From: Mycobacterium nebraskense
Lineage (GTDB): Bacteria; Actinomycetota; Actinomycetes; Mycobacteriales; Mycobacteriaceae
Assembly: GCF_002102255.1 (NCBI RefSeq)
Contig: NZ_LQPH01000015.1
Location: 1-52,345 of the forward strand
Direction: 5' to 3'
Length of the DNA: 52,345 nucleotides
Part shown: positions 29,395 through 37,500 of the stretch, piece after piece
How the letters are laid out: each line of letters starts with the position of its first letter
Numbering within the stretch: position 1 is the first letter of the stretch
Notes under the pieces: model-generated
Told to the model about the DNA's origin: nothing
Databases searched by the model: none
The model's input: the letters and a program-made list of their open reading frames with translations, nothing else
Position numbers and translations under genes: made by a program

Positions 29395-29657
29395 GATCGG
29401 CCGCAGGCGACCAGATACGACGCGACGGCACCCATCCCGCGGCCGGAGCGACCGAGCTCCTTCGCGGCCTGTCCCGCATGCTCACCGCCGTGGACGCAGA
29501 ACCCAACCGCACTGTGCAGCGCCACAGGATCGGCGGCCGGCGGCGCCACCTCTGTGATCAAAGTGGTAGGTCGGTCATGCGCAGCCGCCGTCGAGCGGTC
29601 AACGCTTCGACACGTGCACAGGCGGCTGGGCCTTCCGGGTATGACGCGGAACGTCAC
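29391..29657 (-). CDS. Short PE protein with scrambled first helix (compensated frameshifts)
   Basis: 88 aa from GTG 29657, with AAGGAG 7 nt upstream. Start VTFRVIPG and later [20 protein letters not shown] and [18 protein letters not shown] match PE5 ([28 protein letters not shown]). Residues 9-25 do not match in this frame, but the +1 frame over the same bases reads [15 protein letters not shown], close to PE5 [16 protein letters not shown]. So two indels, one near codon 8 and one near codon 24, cancel out; the PE motif Glu is lost. The protein may be non-functional or may use only its second helix. 4-bp GTGA overlap with the PPE gene. Confidence 0.8.
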   Translation of the reverse strand: MTFRVIPGRPSRLCTCRSVDRSTAAAHDRPTTLITEVAPPAADPVALHSAVGFCVHGGEHAGQAAKELGRSGRGMGAVASYLVACGRS

Positions 29658-29705
29658 GAGGAAACTCCTTCGGTGGCGAAGCTCGGACAGCCATAGCTTA
29701 ATGAC

Positions 29706-29724
29706 GTTGATTATCATTATCAAC
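29706..29724. promoter_or_regulatory. Zur-like palindrome upstream of second PE-PPE pair
   Basis: GTTGATTATCATTATCAAC: 8 of 9 pairs are complementary around the central C. On the minus strand it contains TGATAATGATAATCA, near the Zur consensus TGAAAATGATTTTCA. It sits 49 bp upstream of the PE start. Inferred to give zinc repression of this PE-PPE pair in step with ESX-3. Confidence 0.7.
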
Positions 29725-29978
29725 AAGCCCGTATCGGGATCACGCGCGGGCCTGTTCGTCGCCCCACCTGAGCCCTGCAGTCCCATTCCGCAAGGCCTCG
29801 CGGCTCCACCGCCCCAACTCGCTGCATGAGTGAGCGCCACTACGGGGCTCCGCGAGCTCAGCCGGGTGTTGACGCCACCCCGAAAGACGCCAATTGGGTG
29901 CTCACAACACCAAGGACCGATTTGCAGCTAATTCCATTGGGCGGCATACCTGGAAGGTGAGTAGCCGTGTGCCGAGCG

Positions 29979-30036
29979 CTAGACGGTATGGGTTGACCGC
30001 CGGCGTTGGGTTGGGGGTCAACCCCATACCGTCTAG
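29979..30036 (-). terminator. Long stem-loop overlapping the stop of the MpaB-like gene
   Basis: Left arm 29979-29998 (CTAGACGGTATGGGTTGACC) pairs completely with right arm 30016-30036 apart from one extra C, giving a 20-bp stem with a 17-nt GC-rich loop. The stop codon of the gene at 30033-30950 lies in the right arm. No U-tract follows, so it would be a mycobacterial-type hairpin terminator; RNA processing or a repeat element are alternatives. The rest of 29725-30032 shows no gene. Confidence 0.6.
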
Positions 30037-30950
30037 ACCAACGGGCGGCCCGTCCTGATCCGGCGGTCGACGTCGGCCAGCAGGACGTTGAAGGGGAACT
30101 GCCGAACGAACCGCGGTAAGCACCGGTTCACCAAGGCCAATGCCGCGATGAGCCGGTCGAAGCGCTGTTGCTTGGTGGCGTCCCAGGGCAGCCGCATCTC
30201 GTTGCGGAACCGCTGCGGCAGAAAGCCCGTGGTGATCAGCAACGCGAAGTTGTCGGAGGCGCGCTGCAGGCGGCGCGGCAGCGTCAGCCCCCGGATGCGG
30301 TTCGCGGCAATGGGATACAGATACTCACGGACGGCCTCGTCGATGTGGACCTTGGCCAGCGACTCCTGCCAGTACCGGTCGAACGCCGCCCGGTCCGCCG
30401 GCCACATCTCCGGTGGGACCTGCAAGGTGGTGGCCAGCGCCATGCCTTCGCGGTAGTGGCGGTCGGCATCCTCGCCGTCCAGCTCGCCGATGAACATCCG
30501 GTAGATATCGACCCCGCCCTTGTACAAGCACGCCCCCACCCACAGCTGCAGGTCGGGGTCAAAGGCGTTGTACTGCACCGGGCTTTCGGGGGTGGAGTAG
30601 ACCTGCGCGTGGGCCCGGTTCACCGCGCGACGGAAGGCCTCTTTCTGGGCGTCGCTGCCGTTGGTCGCCACGGCCAGGTAGGTGAAGGTGGTGCGCGCGC
30701 GCTTGATCGGATGCAGATCGACGCGGCCGCTTTCGACGCGGCTCTCCATGACGCCGTAGCCGACACCGGGGCGCGCCAATTGCATGATCACGTTCGCGGG
30801 GCCGGCCAATAGCGCGACGCCCATCAACCCCTCGTCGATGCCAAGCGCCCGCCGGCGCCCGCCCCGCCGCGCGGGGGATTGCCGTGGCGCGTCGGCGATC
30901 GCGCGCTCGACATGCCGAACCGGTTGGTGAACGGCCTCGTGTATTGCCAT
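30033..30950 (-). CDS. MpaB/DUF2236 family oxygenase-like protein, Rv0276-like
   Basis: 305 aa from ATG 30950 with GGAGGGG about 8 nt upstream. Features of the oxygenase MpaB / latex-clearing-related family: DEGLMGVALLAGPANVIMQL near residue 38, then ARTTFTYLAVATNGS, and NRAHAQVYSTPESPVQYNAF with the conserved His that could ligate heme or metal, then WVGACLYKGGVDIYR. All-helical, cytosolic or membrane-peripheral. Substrate unknown. Divergent from the TetR gene at 31034, as Rv0276/Rv0275c are in M. tuberculosis, so it is that regulator's likely target. Confidence 0.82.
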   Translation of the reverse strand: MAIHEAVHQPVRHVERAIADAPRQSPARRGGRRRALGIDEGLMGVALLAGPANVIMQLARPGVGYGVMESRVESGRVDLHPIKRARTTFTYLAVATNGSDAQKEAFRRAVNRAHAQVYSTPESPVQYNAFDPDLQLWVGACLYKGGVDIYRMFIGELDGEDADRHYREGMALATTLQVPPEMWPADRAAFDRYWQESLAKVHIDEAVREYLYPIAANRIRGLTLPRRLQRASDNFALLITTGFLPQRFRNEMRLPWDATKQQRFDRLIAALALVNRCLPRFVRQFPFNVLLADVDRRIRTGRPLV

Positions 30951-31033
30951 GGTCAGACCCCTCCAGCGGCACGGCCCGCGAATGTGCGAACGCTTGTTTC
31001 CTGATATTGTCGTGGCGTCGCGTTGGTGTCAAG

Positions 31034-31705
31034 ATGGTTCGCATGGACGAGACCTCGAGCGTGCGGCCGTACCGCGGCGTCGAGGCCACGCAGCGACTGG
31101 CCACGCGCCGCAACCGGCTGCTGGCCGCGGGGCTCGACCTGCTCGGCGCGGAGCAGCAACAGAGCATCTCCGCGGTCACCGTCCGCGGCGTGTGCCGCCA
31201 GGCCGGCCTGGCGGCCCGGTACTTCTACGAAAGTTTCGCCGACAAAGACGAATTCGTCGCCAGTGTTTTCGACTGGGTGGTCGCCGAGCTGGCCGCCACC
31301 ACACAGGCGGCGGTGGCGGCGGTGCCGGCGCACGAGCAGACCCGCGCGGGAATGGCCAACATCGTGCGCACCATCGCCGGCGACGCCCGCCTCGGGCGCC
31401 TGTTGTTCAACACTCAGCTGGCCGATCCGGTGATCGTGCGCAAGCGCGCCGAATCCAGCGCGCTGTTCGCCATGCTGTCCGGCCAGCACGTCGGAGACGC
31501 CCTGCGAGTCCCGGCAAACGACCGCATCAAGGCCGCGGCCCATTTCGTGGTCGGCGGCGTCGGGCAAACCATCAGCGCCTGGCTTGCCGGCGACGTCCGA
31601 CTCGAACCGGACCAGCTCGTCGACCACCTGGCCGCACTGCTCGACGAACTCGCCGAGCCAAAGCTGTACCGCCCCAAGGAAATACGGGCAGACTCCGACG
31701 CTTAG
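31034..31705 (+). CDS. TetR-family regulator, Rv0275c-like
   Basis: About 223 aa. The N-terminal HTH spans residues 18-68 (NRLLAAGLDLLGAEQQQSIS; GVCRQAGLAARYFYESFADK), where the recognition helix RYFYESF is typical. C-terminal helices form the ligand domain. I chose ATG 31034 (MVRMDETSS); ATG 31043 is equally possible and there is no clear Shine-Dalgarno. It diverges from the MpaB-like gene across 83 bp with no obvious perfect palindrome. Confidence 0.82.
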   Translation: MVRMDETSSVRPYRGVEATQRLATRRNRLLAAGLDLLGAEQQQSISAVTVRGVCRQAGLAARYFYESFADKDEFVASVFDWVVAELAATTQAAVAAVPAHEQTRAGMANIVRTIAGDARLGRLLFNTQLADPVIVRKRAESSALFAMLSGQHVGDALRVPANDRIKAAAHFVVGGVGQTISAWLAGDVRLEPDQLVDHLAALLDELAEPKLYRPKEIRADSDA

Positions 31706-32302
31706 TCGCCTGTCACACGCTCACACCGGGCAGACCGTGCGCCAGCCTTCGTGGCGGTGAGTGCGAAGTCGCTCAGGGCGCTCGCAATGGCGTGCCTCAA
31801 TTCGCCGTCCGAGTTGGGCCGGCCAGGTTGGTAGGCCAGGAAGGAGATGAAGACCTGTTCGTTCGCCCTTCCCCATTGTCTTTTCCGCGTGCCGGTTGAT
31901 CCACATGTTGACGCCGCCGGCCGAGAGACTGACGCCGTAAGTACCGAAATTCATCTCCGCCCACACCCCGGCGAGGTGACTCTTCCGAAAGTCCAGAAAC
32001 GACAACATCATCGGCAGACACGTGGGCAGCCTGATTCCCATGCAGCATGCATTCAATTTCGACTGGAGATCTTTGCGACGGATTTGCGTATGTTGGACCG
32101 AACTTATGGTGCTGCTCGAACCCCCCCTTGTCGCTGTTGTTGGGCAGTAGTCGACTAAGGCGCCGATCTTGCGGTTTTTCGAAAATTTGCAATCTCGCGG
32201 TTGTCCGCCGCGATGCCGGTAAAATCGGCAGCCGTTCGGTCGCGCACCACGCCCGGCAGGCTATGTTGCGGTTCGAACCGGACCTGCCAAACCCCTACCG
32301 CC
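31706..32302. other. Intergenic stretch without a supported gene
   Basis: About 600 bp of somewhat lower GC (mid-50s percent by eye over 31981-32220). Short ORFs exist on both strands. The minus-strand ORF 31721-32056 contains a plausible protein-like piece (AGVWAEMNFGTYGVSLSAGG, then VNMWINRH) and a second minus frame continues upstream, which could be a frameshifted gene remnant, but I recognise no family. An AT-rich patch TTTTTCGAAAATTT sits at about 32176. Confidence 0.35.
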
Positions 32303-32851
32303 TCAGGGCAACAGCGGCAGATCCCACAGCCGCATCCCGGGGTCCAGCAGCCAAAAACGCGCCATGGTCAGGCGCATGAGCCGCAGCCCGCTGACGACCA
32401 TGAAGGCCGCCAGTGGCAGCTCGATCAACAGAGCGGTGGCCACCGACAACCAGACATCCCTGGGGCCGGCGGTCATCAGGTCGAACCACGCGTCGCAGAC
32501 CAGGAGCACCCCGGTGGTGAACGCGGCCGGAATCAGCACCTGACGACGCAGGTAGCCGAGAAGAGCCGTCGCCACCATGAACGCCATCAACAGCACGTCG
32601 AAGCCCACCCAGGTAAGGGGCCAGTTGTGCGCGACGTAGTCCTCCGGCAGCGTCGTGGAGAGATATCCCAGCCAGGGGATCATTACCGCCGAGCCACCGA
32701 CCATCAGGCTCAATCGGATGCGCCGCACGCGGGCCAGGAACACCGGGTCGATGACGTCGCTAATAGGTTGTTCCAGCCGGGTGATCAGATCGCGCCGCTC
32801 ACCGGGCGTGAGTGCCGCGATCTGCGCGTCGGTCAGGATGCGCTCGGTCAT
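32303..32851 (-). CDS. Membrane protein with four or five TM helices
   Basis: 182 aa. The cytosolic N-terminus (MTERILTDAQIAALTPGERR) is followed by helices around residues 46-66 (LSLMVGGSAVMIPWLGYLST), 82-102, 108-125, 131-155 and possibly near the C-terminus, which ends LWDLPLLP. Family unknown; a conserved mycobacterial membrane protein. Its ATG overlaps the stop of the upstream glyoxalase-fold gene by 1 bp (TGATG), so the two are translationally coupled. No equivalent is known to me between Rv0274 and Rv0275c. Confidence 0.75.
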   Translation of the reverse strand: MTERILTDAQIAALTPGERRDLITRLEQPISDVIDPVFLARVRRIRLSLMVGGSAVMIPWLGYLSTTLPEDYVAHNWPLTWVGFDVLLMAFMVATALLGYLRRQVLIPAAFTTGVLLVCDAWFDLMTAGPRDVWLSVATALLIELPLAAFMVVSGLRLMRLTMARFWLLDPGMRLWDLPLLP

Positions 32852-33432
32852 CAGCGACCGGCGACCACCGCGGGTCGCCGGTCCGCCGCGGTTTTCGGCA
32901 CCGCCAGAGCATCGCTGTTATCGAATTCTTTGACCCAACAAGCGAATTCGAGGGTTATGCCATCGGGGTCCTGGAAGTAGAACGACCGCACGTACACCCC
33001 GGGATGCACCGTCGCGGACACTTGCGTGGGGCTCTCGTCATGGTTGAGCACCGGGCCGACCCGTACCCCTTTGTCCTTGAGCCGCTGGCGGTAGGCGTCG
33101 AACTTCTCGGCCGGCACGTGGAAGGCCAAGTGGTTCATGGTGCTCACCGCGCTGGTGATGTCGCCGATGCCGGGGATGGCGCCCGGCGACGAGATGCCCG
33201 GTATCCGGTCGGGCGCGTCGGCGAACCAGAAGAACGCGACGCAGTCACCGTTGCCGGCGTCGAAGAAGAAGTGCTGGCCCGCGCCCCGGGGCAGGTCGAG
33301 CGACTTGATCAACGGCATGCCGAGGATGTTGGTGTAGAAGTCCACGGTGCGAGCCATGTCCGAGCAGACCAGCGCGACGTGGTTGATACCGCCGAGTTCG
33401 AATTCCGTGTTGGTGTTGTGCGGCTTGATCAT
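32851..33432 (-). CDS. Glyoxalase/extradiol dioxygenase-fold (VOC) protein, Rv0274-like
   Basis: 193 aa from ATG 33432 with GAGGGGAG about 9 nt upstream; the ORF start at 33495 is less likely. Two VOC beta-alpha-beta repeats: GGINHVALVCSDMARTVDFY at residue 14 and STMNHLAFHVPAEKFDAYRQ at about 95. Likely metal ligands are His in INHVAL, His in MNHLAF and Glu in DGITLEFACW, as in type I extradiol dioxygenases. It probably acts on a ring-cleavage or lactoylglutathione-type substrate. Divergent from the alpha/beta hydrolase gene. Confidence 0.85.
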   Translation of the reverse strand: MIKPHNTNTEFELGGINHVALVCSDMARTVDFYTNILGMPLIKSLDLPRGAGQHFFFDAGNGDCVAFFWFADAPDRIPGISSPGAIPGIGDITSAVSTMNHLAFHVPAEKFDAYRQRLKDKGVRVGPVLNHDESPTQVSATVHPGVYVRSFYFQDPDGITLEFACWVKEFDNSDALAVPKTAADRRPAVVAGR

Positions 33433-33542
33433 CGCGCGGCTCCCCTCGGTCCCCGGCTTGAAATCCTGGCCAAGATGTAATTCCGAATCTAACATCAGCT
33501 TCAGTTTTCAACGAGATGTCGATTGCCAACAGGGCCGCTGAA

Positions 33543-34676
33543 ATGACTCTTCACACCGGTGCCGCGGGAGTAATCCGCGAGTTCGTCGGGTTGCCGTCGA
33601 GCACCGCCGGGCGCGCCGGTGCGGGTGGGCATCCTTGCCAGGGGCTGTACCACCGCGGGGTGGGACGCAAGCCCAAGGTGGCGATGATCGCCACGCACTA
33701 CCAGATCGACTTCTCCGAGCACTACCTCGCCGACTACATGGCCACCCGCGGCGTCGGCTTTCTGGGCTGGAACACCAGGTTCCGTGGCTTCGAAAGCAGC
33801 TTCCTGCTCGATCACGCGCTAGTCGACATCGGCGTCGGAGTGCGCTGGTTGCGCGAAGTGCAGGGCGTGGAAACCGTTGTGCTGCTCGGTAATTCGGGCG
33901 GTGGCTCGTTGATGGCCGCATATCAGTCACAGGCCGCGGAGCCGAACGTGACCCCGTTGGACGGGATGCGGCCGGCGGCGGGCCTGACCGAGTTGCCCGC
34001 CGCGGACGGCTACGTGTCCACCGCGGCCCATCCGGGGCGACCCGACGTGTTGACGGCCTGGATGGATGGCGCCGTCGTCGACGAGAACGACCCCGTCGCC
34101 ACCGACGCCGACCTCGACCTGTTCAACGAGCGCAACGGCCCGCCGTACGGGCCGGAGTTCCTCACCCGCTACCGCCGCGCGCAGACCGCCCGCAACCACG
34201 CCATCACCGACTGGGCCGAGAAGGAACTCAAACGCGTTCGCGCGGCGGGGTTTTCCGACCGCCCGTTTTCCGTCATGCGCACCTGGGCCGATCCCCGCAT
34301 GGTCGACGCCAGTATCGAGCCGACCAGGCGTCAGCCGAACATGTGCTATGCCGGCCTCCCGGCCAAGGCGAACCGGTCGGCGCACGGCATCGCCGCGGCC
34401 TGCACCCTGCGGAGCTGGCTGGGCATGTGGAGCCTGCGGGTGGCGCAGACCCGGGCCGAGCCGCACCTGTCCCGGATCACCTGCCCCGCCCTGGTGATCA
34501 ACGCCGAGGCCGATACCGGTGTCTTCCCGTCCGACGCCCAACGGATTTTCGTCGCGCTCGCGGGCCCCGACAAGACGCAAACGTCGATCGACACCGACCA
34601 CTACTTCACCACCCCGGGCGCTCGCGGCGCGCAAGCCGACATCATTGCCAAGTGGATCACCAAACGGTTTCGCTGA
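33543..34676 (+). CDS. Alpha/beta hydrolase, Rv0272c-like
   Basis: 377 aa from ATG 33543 (MTLHTGAAGVIREFVGLPSS), with AGGG 8 nt upstream; ATG 33516 would add nine residues but its purines touch the start. Hydrolase core: VAMIATHYQIDFSEHYLADY early, nucleophile elbow LLGNSGGGSLMAAYQ (G-N-S-G-G) near residue 116, acid Asp in INAEADTGVFPSD, and His in IDTDHYFTTPG at the C-terminus. The TetR gene found next to this hydrolase in M. tuberculosis (Rv0273c) is absent. Probably cooperates with the FadE6-type dehydrogenase downstream in degrading a lipid or thioester. Confidence 0.83.
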   Translation: MTLHTGAAGVIREFVGLPSSTAGRAGAGGHPCQGLYHRGVGRKPKVAMIATHYQIDFSEHYLADYMATRGVGFLGWNTRFRGFESSFLLDHALVDIGVGVRWLREVQGVETVVLLGNSGGGSLMAAYQSQAAEPNVTPLDGMRPAAGLTELPAADGYVSTAAHPGRPDVLTAWMDGAVVDENDPVATDADLDLFNERNGPPYGPEFLTRYRRAQTARNHAITDWAEKELKRVRAAGFSDRPFSVMRTWADPRMVDASIEPTRRQPNMCYAGLPAKANRSAHGIAAACTLRSWLGMWSLRVAQTRAEPHLSRITCPALVINAEADTGVFPSDAQRIFVALAGPDKTQTSIDTDHYFTTPGARGAQADIIAKWITKRFR

Positions 34677-34710
34677 GAGTTCTCGCCCGCTGGTGACCGC
34701 TGTGGTCAAC

Positions 34711-34724
34711 CAACCGACCGGTTG
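34711..34724. promoter_or_regulatory. Palindromic operator candidate before fadE6
   Basis: CAACCGACCGGTTG: six base pairs around a 2-nt centre, in the 104-bp gap before fadE6. It resembles ACCGACCGGT-type operators of actinobacterial TetR regulators of fatty acid genes. The regulator could be the TetR at 31034 or one elsewhere. Confidence 0.5.
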
Positions 34725-34780
34725 TTAGTTTGGAAGGTGCTTGGCCGAGACGGAACCCCGAAAGCATGGGAAGGCGACCA

Positions 34781-36982
34781 ATGCCGATCGCTATCACTCC
34801 TGAGCATCAAGACCTCGCCGCTTCGGTGCGGTCGCTGGTGACGCGTATCGCGCCGTCCGAGGCGTTGCACACGGCGATGGAAACGCCGATCGACAATCCC
34901 CCGCCGTACTGGCGGGCGGCGGCCGAACAGGGCCTGCCGGGCCTGCATCTGGCCGAGTCCGTGGGTGGGCAGGGTTTCGGCATCCTCGAGTTGGCCATCG
35001 TGCTGGCCGAGTTCGGCTATGGCGCGGTGCCCGGGCCATTCGTGCCGTCGGCGATCGCCAGTGCCCTGATTTCCGCCAATGACCCGCAAGCGAAGGTGCT
35101 CTCGGAGTTGGCGTCTGGCGCCGCCATCGCCGCCTACGCGATGGACTGCTGCGGGCTGACCGCCACCCGCCAAGGTGACGCGCTGGTGCTCCGCGGCGAG
35201 GTCCGCGCGGTTCCCGCGGCGGCGCAGGCCTCGGTGCTGGTGCTCCCGGTCGCGATCGACAGCGGCGAGGAATGGGTGGTGCTGCGCGCCGAGGAGCTCG
35301 AGATCGAGCCCGTGAAAAGCCTCGACCCGCTCCGCCCGGTCGCCCACGTGCGGGCCAACGCCGTCGAGGTCGGCGCTGATGCCGCGTTGTGCAACCTGAG
35401 CATGGCGACGGCGCACGCGCTGATGACGACGCTGCTGTCCGCCGAGGCGATCGGAGTGGCGCGCTGGGCAACCGACACCGCGTCGCAATACGCCAAGATC
35501 CGTGAGCAGTTCGGCCGGCCGATCGGTCAGTTCCAGGCCATCAAGCACAAGTGCGCGGAGATGATCGCCGACACCGAGCGCGCCACCGCGGCGGTGTGGG
35601 ACGCCGCCCGCGCTATCGACGAAGCACGCGAAAACAATTGGGACATAACCGGTTCCCATGTCGAGTTCGCCGCCGCCGTGGCGGCGACGCTGGCCCCCGC
35701 GGCCGCTCAACGGTGCGCGCAGGACTGCATCCAGGTACACGGCGGGATCGGTTACACCTGGGAGCACGACACGAACGTGTACTACCGCCGGGCGCTGATG
35801 CTGGCCGCCTCGTTCGGCCGCAGTTCGGAATACCCGCAGAAAGTGGTGCACACCGCCACCAGCACCGGCATGCGCGCGGTCGACATCGACCTCGACCCCG
35901 ACACCGAGAAGCTGCGGGACGAGATCCGGGCCGAAGTCGGCGCGCTCAAGGCGATGGAGCGCGACCAGCGCAAGGTCGCCATCGCCGAGGGCGGCTGGGC
36001 GCTGCCGTATCTGCCGACACCGTGGGGCCGCGCCGCCGGTCCGATCGAGCAGATCATCATCGCCCAGGAGTTCACCGCCGGCCGGGTCAAGCGCCCGCAG
36101 ATGGGTATCGCGACGTGGATCATCCCGTCGATCGTCGCCTTCGGAACCGAGGAGCAAAAACAGCGTTTCCTGCCGCCGACCTTCCGCGGTGACATGATCT
36201 GGTGTCAGCTCTTCTCCGAGCCGGGCGCCGGGTCGGACCTGGCCGGGCTGAGCACCAAGGCAACCCGAACGGACGGCGGCTGGCGCATCACCGGCCAGAA
36301 GATCTGGACCACGGCGGCGCAGCTGTCCCACTGGGGCGCACTACTGGCCAGGACCGACCCGTCGGCGCCGAAGCACAACGGCATCACCTACTTCTTGCTG
36401 GACATGCGCAGTGAAGGCGTCGAGGTGAAGCCGCTGCGCGAGCTCACCGGGAACGCGATGTTCAACACCGTCTACATCGACGACGTGTTCGTGCCCGACG
36501 AATGTGTGCTCGGCGAAGTGAACCGGGGATGGGAGGTCAGCCGCAACACCCTTACCGCGGAACGGGTTTCGATCGGTAGCAGCGAGGCGAACTTCCTGGC
36601 CACCCTCGGCCAGTTCGTCGAGTTCGTTCGCGACGGCCAGTTCGACCCGGTCGCACAACACCGAGCGGGTCAGCTGATCGCCGAGGGCCACGCCGCCAAG
36701 GTGCTCAACATGCGCTCGACGCTGTTGACGCTGGCCGGCGGGGACGCCATGCCGTCGGCGGCCATCTCCAAGTTGCTGTCGATGCGCACCGGCCAGGGGT
36801 ATGCGGAGTTCGCGGTGTCCTCGTTCGGCACCGACGCCGCCATCGGCGACCCCGCCGAACCAGCCGGCACGTGGGGCGAATACCTGCTGGCGAGCCGGGC
36901 CACCACCATCTACGGCGGCACCTCCGAGGTGCAGCTGAACATCATCGCCGAGCGGCTGCTCGGTCTTCCTCGCGATCCCTGA
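34781..36982 (+). CDS. fadE6: Two-module acyl-CoA dehydrogenase FadE6
   Basis: 733 aa from ATG 34781 with GGAAGG upstream (the ORF extends to 34730). Two acyl-CoA dehydrogenase modules in tandem: the first (about 1-375) carries EQFGRPIGQFQAIKHKCAEM and CIQVHGGIGYTWEHD; the second (about 385-733) carries FSEPGAGSDLAGLSTKATRT, GQKIWTTAAQ and the C-terminal TIYGGTSEVQLNIIAERLLG. Such fused FadE proteins act like heteromeric alpha2beta2 acyl-CoA dehydrogenases on bulky CoA thioesters such as steroid side chains. FAD-dependent alpha,beta-desaturation is expected; substrate unknown. Confidence 0.88.
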   Translation: MPIAITPEHQDLAASVRSLVTRIAPSEALHTAMETPIDNPPPYWRAAAEQGLPGLHLAESVGGQGFGILELAIVLAEFGYGAVPGPFVPSAIASALISANDPQAKVLSELASGAAIAAYAMDCCGLTATRQGDALVLRGEVRAVPAAAQASVLVLPVAIDSGEEWVVLRAEELEIEPVKSLDPLRPVAHVRANAVEVGADAALCNLSMATAHALMTTLLSAEAIGVARWATDTASQYAKIREQFGRPIGQFQAIKHKCAEMIADTERATAAVWDAARAIDEARENNWDITGSHVEFAAAVAATLAPAAAQRCAQDCIQVHGGIGYTWEHDTNVYYRRALMLAASFGRSSEYPQKVVHTATSTGMRAVDIDLDPDTEKLRDEIRAEVGALKAMERDQRKVAIAEGGWALPYLPTPWGRAAGPIEQIIIAQEFTAGRVKRPQMGIATWIIPSIVAFGTEEQKQRFLPPTFRGDMIWCQLFSEPGAGSDLAGLSTKATRTDGGWRITGQKIWTTAAQLSHWGALLARTDPSAPKHNGITYFLLDMRSEGVEVKPLRELTGNAMFNTVYIDDVFVPDECVLGEVNRGWEVSRNTLTAERVSIGSSEANFLATLGQFVEFVRDGQFDPVAQHRAGQLIAEGHAAKVLNMRSTLLTLAGGDAMPSAAISKLLSMRTGQGYAEFAVSSFGTDAAIGDPAEPAGTWGEYLLASRATTIYGGTSEVQLNIIAERLLGLPRDP

Positions 36983-37030
36983 CCGCCACTTCCAATTTGG
37001 TCCTGGAGAGCAACTTGGCCCTGGAGAGGG

Positions 37031-37065
37031 CCATGCCGACCTGAGGGGTGGTCAGGCCGGCATGG
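37031..37065 (+). terminator. Hairpin between convergent fadE6 and small secreted gene
   Basis: Arms CCATGCCGACCT (37031-37042) and AGGCCGGCATGG (37054-37065) pair at 11 of 12 positions around an 11-nt loop. It lies between convergent genes and could stop transcription both ways. Just before it, TTGGTCCTGGAGAG (36997-37010) and TTGGCCCTGGAGAG (37015-37028) form an imperfect direct repeat. Confidence 0.5.
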
Positions 37066-37141
37066 TTCCCCCAATCCCGTGGGTCGGTCAGCCTACTGTG
37101 GATCGGCACGCCGAGGCTGGCCGGTTACCACGGGAGGTGGT

Positions 37142-37468
37142 TCACCACCACCAGTTCCACCAGCGCCCGGGGGCCCAGAATCCGCGGTTGCCCGGAACCC
37201 ACCCACGGTGGCCTCCCCCGGCCCATCCGTGGCCACCCCGTCCGTGGCCGCCCCATCCATGGCCGCCATGACCCCCTCCTGGACGGTCGGGAATGATTCC
37301 GGGTCCGCCCGGCGCGCCGTGCGGACCGGCGGTGGTGAAGCTGGTGTCGGGTCCTGGCACCGGGGCCGCCTGGGCGACGGGGCCGGCGCCGAACAGCAGC
37401 GCTCCGGCCACCGCCGAAGCACCGACTGCGCCCACGGCCGCGCCGCGTAACGATCGCGAAGAAATCAT
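37142..37468 (-). CDS. Small secreted Gly/His/Trp-rich protein
   Basis: 108 aa. A Sec signal peptide spans about residues 1-35 (AAVGAVGASAVAGALLFGAG, then PVAQAAPV with an AxA cleavage site). The mature part is low complexity: HGGHGWGGHGRGGHGWAGGG followed by HRGW, and the protein ends in a Trp cluster (RWWNWWW). The repeated His-Gly pattern could bind metal such as Zn, Cu or Ni, and the Trp tail could contact the envelope; both are inference. Its upstream region is the AT-rich repeat-filled stretch at 37501-37740, with a direct repeat AACGTTA 44 bp from the start. Confidence 0.7.
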   Translation of the reverse strand: MISSRSLRGAAVGAVGASAVAGALLFGAGPVAQAAPVPGPDTSFTTAGPHGAPGGPGIIPDRPGGGHGGHGWGGHGRGGHGWAGGGHRGWVPGNRGFWAPGRWWNWWW

Positions 37469-37500
37469 GATCGCCAGAGCTCCTTCCTGGCATTGAATGC

